A program made the translations under genes and the position numbers. Shown here piece after piece: positions 60,811 to 64,000 of a DNA stretch of 64,000 nt; within the stretch, counting starts at the first letter, position 1, and each line of letters opens with the position of its first letter. Location: positions 50,233-114,232 of the forward strand of contig JAAETI010000519.1 of assembly GCA_024228555.1 (NCBI GenBank), in the 5' to 3' direction. This stretch comes from a bacterium. Its GTDB lineage: Bacteria > Actinomycetota > Acidimicrobiia > Spongiisociales > UBA5794. Below the pieces are notes generated by a model. The model searched no databases. It was not told the DNA's origin and saw only the letters and a list, made by a program, of their open reading frames with translations.

Positions 60811-61464
60811 TCAGCCGACGCGTCTTGTTTCGTAGGCCCAGATCACGATTTCTACGCGGTTTCTGGCCTCGAGTTTGGTCATCAGTCTGGCGATGTGGGT
60901 TTTGACTGTGCTGTGGCTGATGAAGAGGTCCTCTGCGATTTCGGCGTTGGATTTCCCGAGGGCGACCTCGGTGAGGACTTCTTCCTCGCGTTCGGTCAGG
61001 GGGTCGATAGGCTGGGGCGGAGCGGCGGGGCGCTCCGAGTTGGCAAAAGTCTGGAGGAGCCTGGCTGTGACGTCGGGAGCGATAAGTGCGTCTCCTGTGG
61101 CGGCGGCGTGGATGGCTTGTGCGAGCAGTTCTTGATCGGCGTCTTTGAGTAGGAACCCGCGGGCCCCGGCCTTGAGCGCCCCATAGACGTACTCGTCGCG
61201 GTCGAAGGTGGTGATGATGACGATCGGTATCGGGTCATCGACGTCAGGGCCGGCAAGCGCCTCCGTGGCTTCGATCCCGTCCATTCTGGGCATGCTTATG
61301 TCGAGAAGGCACACATCGGGGCGGAGCTGCCTGGCGAGTTCAACCGCCTCCAGCCCATCTGTCGCTTCGCCGACGACCTCGATGTTCGGTTGGGCGTTGA
61401 GAATCATGGTGAGCCCGGTCCGGACGAGGTCCTGATCGTCGGCGACAACCACACGTATCGTCAT
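60811..61464 (-). CDS. NarL/LuxR-family response regulator
   Basis: 217 aa. Receiver domain (RVVVADDQDLVRTGL, phospho-Asp in VCLLDISMPRMDG, IIITTFDRDEYVYG in pieces, LKAGARGFLLKDA) and LuxR-type helix-turn-helix (LTEREEEVLTEVALGKSNAE, LFISHSTVKTHIARLM). ATG 61464 overlaps the kinase stop as ATGA; longer starts at 61506 lie inside the kinase gene. Confidence 0.94.
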   Translation of the reverse strand: MTIRVVVADDQDLVRTGLTMILNAQPNIEVVGEATDGLEAVELARQLRPDVCLLDISMPRMDGIEATEALAGPDVDDPIPIVIITTFDRDEYVYGALKAGARGFLLKDADQELLAQAIHAAATGDALIAPDVTARLLQTFANSERPAAPPQPIDPLTEREEEVLTEVALGKSNAEIAEDLFISHSTVKTHIARLMTKLEARNRVEIVIWAYETRRVG

Positions 61465-62609
61465 CCCGAACTCCCTTGCTTGGGCAGCACAGCCTTCACA
61501 GTCCATCCCCGCCCCTGGTTGGGTCCCGCATCGAACGAGCCCCCGTGGAGGGAGGCTCTTTCATTCATCCCAACGAGACCGTAACCCGCGGACGACCCGG
61601 GGTCGAAGTAGGAGGCGTCTCCGTCGTCGGCGACGGTGACGACAACGTTCCGGCTGTCGCCCTCGACCCGGATGGTGATGCCCGTGGCACGCCGGGCGTG
61701 GCGGCGGGCGTTGGTTGTGGCTTCCTGAGCGATCCGGAAGACTGCCGTTTGGATCGACGGCGCCACATCGTCGAGTTTGCCCCACATCTCTAGCTCGATT
61801 GGTGGGCGTTGGGCGCCGTTGCCGGCGAGGCGCTCTAGGTCGCTGAGACGCTTGTGGGGACTGTGCTCGTCCTCGCCCTGTCGCAGCACTCCGATGATGG
61901 TGCGCATCTCGGTGAGGGTTTGGCTTGCCTCGGTCTTGATGGTTTTCAGCGCACGGGCTGATGCTTCCGGGTCGGAGGCGGCGAGGGCCCAGCCAGCCTC
62001 GGCCTGGATTGCGATCGCCGACACGTGGTGTGCAACTGTGTCGTGCAGTTCCCGGGCGAGCTGTTCGCGTTCGAACAGTTTCGCTTCGGCCACGGCCCGG
62101 GCCTGTGCCCGTTTGCGGAAACGGACGGCGGCACCGAGGGCCGAGGGGAAGAGCAGGAAAGCGAAGCTGGCGACGGTGAGTTCGACGCCACTCGGGAACC
62201 AGACCATGTTCGTAGCGTGCGGGACGCTCATGATCATGAGCCCAATGACGGCGTCGCGGCCTGACCCCCATCGCAGCAGGGCGTACGGAAACACGATCAT
62301 TCCCACCATGGTGTCCAGACCGGGTGAGTCCCGCCCGGTGGCGATGGCGGCGATGTCGAGGCCGGCAATGACGCTCCACGCCACAGCCACCGATAGCAGT
62401 GGATGGGTGCGTCTCCACAGGAGGGCCACGATCGGTACCAATTGGATCACCGCTGAGAACGGTTGCCACACAAGCTCCTCTCGGGTGGCGACCTCCAGCA
62501 GAGCAAGCGCAACTAGCACAGCCACAAGTAGCCAGTCTCTCCACACGCGGTGTGGAGGGTTGGGCTCGGAAGGCTCGGCCCAGAACGACCGGAGCGCGTT
62601 AATCAGCAT
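61461..62609 (-). CDS. NarL-type (HisKA_3) sensor histidine kinase
   Basis: 382 aa. About five N-terminal helices (WLLVAVLVALALLEVA, FSAVIQLVPIVALLW, LLSVAVAWSVIAGLDIAAI) without an extracytoplasmic domain, then the phosphoacceptor LARELHDTVAHHVSAIAIQ and an HATPase (AQEATTNARRHA, ADDGD, GYGLVGMNERA). It works with the response regulator that overlaps its stop. Targets are unknown. Confidence 0.93.
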   Translation of the reverse strand: MLINALRSFWAEPSEPNPPHRVWRDWLLVAVLVALALLEVATREELVWQPFSAVIQLVPIVALLWRRTHPLLSVAVAWSVIAGLDIAAIATGRDSPGLDTMVGMIVFPYALLRWGSGRDAVIGLMIMSVPHATNMVWFPSGVELTVASFAFLLFPSALGAAVRFRKRAQARAVAEAKLFEREQLARELHDTVAHHVSAIAIQAEAGWALAASDPEASARALKTIKTEASQTLTEMRTIIGVLRQGEDEHSPHKRLSDLERLAGNGAQRPPIELEMWGKLDDVAPSIQTAVFRIAQEATTNARRHARRATGITIRVEGDSRNVVVTVADDGDASYFDPGSSAGYGLVGMNERASLHGGSFDAGPNQGRGWTVKAVLPKQGSSG

Positions 62610-62777
62610 GGGGACAGAGTAACTGGGGCCCTATCCGACGGCGTCACCCGAAAGTACGCAAGGTGGATCAACCGGGGGACGATCCGAACACAGCCCTTCG
62701 CCTGATGTGGCGAGGTGGGTTCTGCGGCATGGTGACAGCAGCCCTCAGACGGGGGATCGCAAACGAAAGGTAATGCC

Positions 62778-63467
62778 ATGCAACCAATTCAGAAGATGGG
62801 CGGGATCTCCGCCCTCATCGCTGCGGGCACGTTCATTGTTGGGCTGGCCATGTTCATCACGATCCTCGGCGACTTCGTGTCCGCGGATCCCGCAACAGCA
62901 GCCGAATTCATCGCCGGCAACCAGGTACCGCTGTATCTGTGGAACATCAGCATCCACGTTGTGTTCGGGATCGTCCTCGTCCCCCTCGTCCTAGCAATCC
63001 GGGATCGGCTCCACGATGCCCATTCCCCGCTGACCAGGGTGGCCTCGGTGTTCGGGCTCATCTGGTCGGGAGTCATCGTCGCCACCGGCATGATCACCAA
63101 CATCGCGTACAGCACGGTCGCCGACCTCCAAGGCACTGACCCCGAGATGGCAGCCACGGTGTGGACCAGCTTGGATGCCGTGACCAACGGTCTCGGCGGA
63201 GGCAATGAGGTTCTCGGCGGCGTGTGGGTCCTAGGCCTCAGCATCGTCGCCCTCCGCGAACGTCTCTTCGCTCGCTGGGTCAACTACCTCGGCGTGGTGA
63301 TTGGTATCGCCGGACTCGCCACCATCGTGCCGGCGCTCGAGGACGTGGGCGCAATCTTCGGTCTCGGCCTGATCGTCTGGTTCATCGCCGTCGGCATGAC
63401 CCTGATCCGCAAAGCATCCCCCGAAGGCCGGCCGGTAGGTCGACCCGAACTCTCGCTCAACGTCTAG
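62778..63467 (+). CDS. Membrane protein of the DUF4386 type
   Basis: A 229-aa protein with about six helices (ISALIAAGTFIVGLAMFIT, VFGIVLVPLVLAI, VFGLIWSGVIVATGMITN, VNYLGVVIGIAGLATIVPA, IFGLGLIVWFIAVGMTLI). The layout and the GGGNEVLGGVWVLGLSIVAL turn fit DUF4386-like proteins. It is divergent from the two-component system and may be its target. Function unknown. Confidence 0.7.
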   Translation: MQPIQKMGGISALIAAGTFIVGLAMFITILGDFVSADPATAAEFIAGNQVPLYLWNISIHVVFGIVLVPLVLAIRDRLHDAHSPLTRVASVFGLIWSGVIVATGMITNIAYSTVADLQGTDPEMAATVWTSLDAVTNGLGGGNEVLGGVWVLGLSIVALRERLFARWVNYLGVVIGIAGLATIVPALEDVGAIFGLGLIVWFIAVGMTLIRKASPEGRPVGRPELSLNV

Positions 63468-63502
63468 GGACAAACCGCGCACACTCACTCAAGGAGACCA
63501 CC

Positions 63503-63813
63503 ATGACCACAATTACCACGGAGAACCCGAAGCAGGAAGCAACGCTGAACCGGCTAGTCCGACCGTTCGGGATCACGGCAGCAGCACTGTTCACCAGCTT
63601 CGTTGGCTCCAGATCGCACTCGCATCGGGTGCACCATGGGAAGACCACGTATGTGGCGGCTCCTTCACAGGCCAATCGTCCGCAGGCATACGGATGGCCA
63701 GCGCAGCAGCAGCAGCAGTTGCGCTAGTCGGTATGTCGACCTTGGACGTACCCGGGCCGAATGAGGGGCTAGGATCCTCCAGCACCGTTCGCACGCACTT
63801 GAGGGGGGTTTGA
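63503..63813 (+). pseudogene. Frameshifted small membrane protein
   Basis: ATG 63503 follows AAGGAG and reads TTENPKQEATLNRLVRPFGI then TAAALFTSFV before the frame turns into His/Gln-rich sequence ending at 63727. In another frame the family-like text continues: WLQIALASGAPWEDHVCGGS, then IRMASAAAAAVALVGMSTLD, ending TGA at 63811. A shift near 63605 restores a multi-helix membrane protein of about 100 aa, still shorter than its relatives. Confidence 0.6.
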
Positions 63814-63817
63814 TTCG

Positions 63818-64000
63818 ATGCGGCCGTTTCTGGCTGTCCTTGCACTTGGCCTCAGTGGCGTCTTGCCTGTGGGTGTACCTGAGGGATCGATAGAGGACTT
63901 CGTCGATATCGAGATGCCGGCGTCGGGAGTGCCGGGCCTTGCGTACGCCGTTGTGGCCGATGGCGAGATCACTGCGGTTGGCGCGCACGGTGTTGTCGAG
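63818..64000 (+). CDS. Exported serine-hydrolase (beta-lactamase-related) protein, 3' end cut
   Basis: ATG 63818 opens 61 codons without stop to the window edge. A signal peptide (FLAVLALGLSGVLPVGVP) is followed by EDFVDIEMPASGVPGLAYAV and VADGEITAVGAHG, the start of the beta-lactamase/DD-peptidase-like serine hydrolase fold. The SxxK active site would lie beyond the window. Confidence 0.6.
   Translation, partial: MRPFLAVLALGLSGVLPVGVPEGSIEDFVDIEMPASGVPGLAYAVVADGEITAVGAHGVVE

Overview
The window is a stretch of high-GC actinobacterial chromosome. Gram-positive actinobacterial traits include a Tad/Flp pilus locus without a secretin, a class F sortase beside a Thr-rich wall protein, lipoprotein-type ABC binding proteins, an acyltransferase/epimerase pair resembling mycobacterial Rv0501-Rv0502, and CtaA/CtaB haem A genes. 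The Thr/Ser-rich TTTST linkers in several exported proteins fit a deep-branching actinobacterium of the Acidimicrobiia type; that placement is an inference. Genes are densely packed and many pairs overlap by 1-4 bases (ATGA or GTGA), so operons are easy to see.

Layout. 1-2503 (minus): XRE regulator (cut by the window edge), PlsC-type acyltransferase and NAD-dependent epimerase. 2613-4679: DAHP synthase and prephenate dehydrogenase. 4685-10359: a P450, then metH and a MetF-like gene. 10374-10540: two identical 67-bp repeats. 10553-15584: M20 amidohydrolase, carboxylate-amine ligase, NAD synthetase, a decayed gene and a DNPH1-like nucleotide hydrolase. 15605-17110 (minus): Thr-rich wall protein and class F sortase. 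17428-23616: complete-looking Tad pilus operon. 23623-25054: a small regulated cassette (operator, 53-aa protein, MDR oxidoreductase) flanked by repeats. 25139-29869: hypF-C-D-E for [NiFe]-hydrogenase cofactor assembly. 29989-36630: an unusual hybrid kinase without its phosphoacceptor His, an FAD oxidoreductase, ctaA-ctaB, small membrane proteins and a kinase-like phosphotransferase. 36627-39824 (minus): a 1065-aa membrane-anchored propeller-repeat protein.

39948-41180 is the most interesting locus: a Phe/Tyr-rich leader peptide and an intrinsic terminator precede a protein made of a DAHP-synthase-like domain, which has lost most catalytic residues, fused to a chorismate mutase. With the apparently active DAHP synthase and TyrA at 2613-4679 this suggests feedback control of aromatic amino-acid synthesis at both transcription and protein level.

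41335-56983 is mostly core: Tag, GpsA, PhoH/PIN, a HIT protein, a two-component system with a repeat-bearing sensor, a four-gene osmoprotectant ABC transporter, HflX, a CBS protein, an MFS/MarR pair and a ferredoxin. 57084-57175 is a selenocysteine tRNA (anticodon TCA). From there to about 60750 lies a decaying integrated island: two near-identical tyrosine-recombinase remnants bracket a MazF-type toxin-antitoxin pair, a broken Doc module and an intact GNAT (TacAT-like) toxin-antitoxin pair. 60811-64000 holds a LuxR/NarL-type two-component system, a membrane protein, a frameshifted membrane-protein remnant and the start of a serine-hydrolase-like exported protein.
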